DNA of 5,529 nucleotides from Firmicutes bacterium UBA4874 (lineage in GTDB: Bacteria; Bacillota; Clostridia; Caldicoprobacterales; DTU083). Positions 5,195-5,529 of the stretch are shown here, piece after piece. A program made the translations under genes and the position numbers. The stretch spans positions 1,324 to 6,852 of the forward strand of contig DHDO01000100.1 in the NCBI GenBank assembly GCA_002399435.1. The letters run 5' to 3'. The notes below the pieces were generated by a model. That model saw only the letters and a program-made list of their open reading frames with translations, was not told the origin of the DNA and did not search any database. Within the stretch, counting starts at the first letter, position 1, and every line of letters starts with the position of its first letter.

Positions 5195-5529
5195 TTGTCG
5201 GAATATCTGATCGATTTTGACACGGCCGATATGCAACGGCTGCATTTTGATACGGTGATTGTGGGAGGCGGGATTGCGGGACTCACCTGTGCCCTGCATC
5301 TTCCGCGTTCCATGAAAACCGTTGTGCTCTGCAAGGGGAAATGGGCAGACTGTGATTCCTTTCTTGCCCAGGGAGGAATCGCAGCCAGTATCGGCAGGGA
5401 CGACCGGGAGCTGCATATCCGGGACACGATACGTGCCGGGTGCGGGATCAATGATATGCAGGCGGTTCGCATTCTGGTGAAGGAATCCGAATTGGCGATA
5501 CGAAGCCTGGCAGATCTGGGCGTACCGTT
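5195..5529 (+). CDS. nadB: L-aspartate oxidase NadB, 3' partial
   Basis: NadB oxidises L-aspartate to iminoaspartate with FAD and hands this unstable product to NadA. Only the first 111 complete codons are present; the frame is open to the window edge, whereas the family is usually about 400-540 residues. Seen here: the FAD dinucleotide-binding motif VIVGGGIAGLTCAL (residues 21-34), the end of the second strand VVLCKG (43-48), the signature DSFLAQGGIAAS (54-65) matching the AQGGIAA block of the NadB/fumarate reductase flavoprotein family, and AGCGINDMQAVRILVKES...IRSLADLGVP (81-111), characteristic of NadB. The start is a TTG chosen from its strong ribosome site; starting at the ATG at 5231 would still keep the FAD motif but cut 12 residues. 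The gene sits 30 nt after nadA with no terminator between, so it is co-transcribed. Confidence 0.92.
   Translation, partial: MSEYLIDFDTADMQRLHFDTVIVGGGIAGLTCALHLPRSMKTVVLCKGKWADCDSFLAQGGIAASIGRDDRELHIRDTIRAGCGINDMQAVRILVKESELAIRSLADLGVP

Overview
The window looks like a chromosomal segment from a Gram-positive anaerobe of the Firmicutes, most likely a clostridial or Lachnospiraceae-type genome. The evidence is strong purine-rich Shine-Dalgarno sites (TGGAGGTGG, GAGGTG, AGGGAGG), a sigma-A type promoter, a lipobox lipoprotein, use of a TTG start, and the short (about 300-residue) form of NadA. This is inferred from style, not from a database match. Every gene I can support lies on the + strand.

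Layout: (1) 1-2201 is the 3' part of a large membrane-anchored protein with a von Willebrand A (VWA) domain carrying a complete MIDAS metal site, apparently inserted in a glutamine-amidotransferase-like fold. It ends in one transmembrane helix and a basic cytoplasmic tail. (2) 2202-2519 is a 318-nt AT-rich intergenic region with two near-identical 21-bp direct repeats that each carry TTGACA, a candidate promoter, a 7-bp inverted repeat enclosing several small hairpins, and one more imperfect hairpin just before the next gene. (3) 2520-3107 encodes a 195-aa lipoprotein of unknown function, followed by a very clear intrinsic terminator at 3154-3186. (4) 3187-3335 is a control region: a near-consensus promoter (TTGACA-17 bp-TATTAT) surrounded by three inverted repeats. 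(5) 3336 to the window end is an NAD-biosynthesis operon: nrtR (Nudix-type regulator), nadA (quinolinate synthase) overlapping it by ATGA, and the first 111 codons of nadB (L-aspartate oxidase) starting at a TTG.

How it works together: NadB oxidises L-aspartate to iminoaspartate and NadA condenses this with dihydroxyacetone phosphate to quinolinate, the first two steps of de novo NAD synthesis. NrtR family proteins sense NAD-related metabolites (ADP-ribose in characterised members) through a Nudix domain and repress NAD genes through a C-terminal winged helix. As the first gene of the operon, NrtR probably also controls its own promoter, and the palindromes around that promoter are candidate operators. 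nadC would be the expected next gene, but it lies outside the window. The VWA protein and the lipoprotein are separated from this operon by a terminator, and nothing here links them to NAD metabolism.

I see no CRISPR array, tRNA, rRNA, insertion sequence or recognisable defence system. The least explained sequence is the leader region upstream of the lipoprotein gene.
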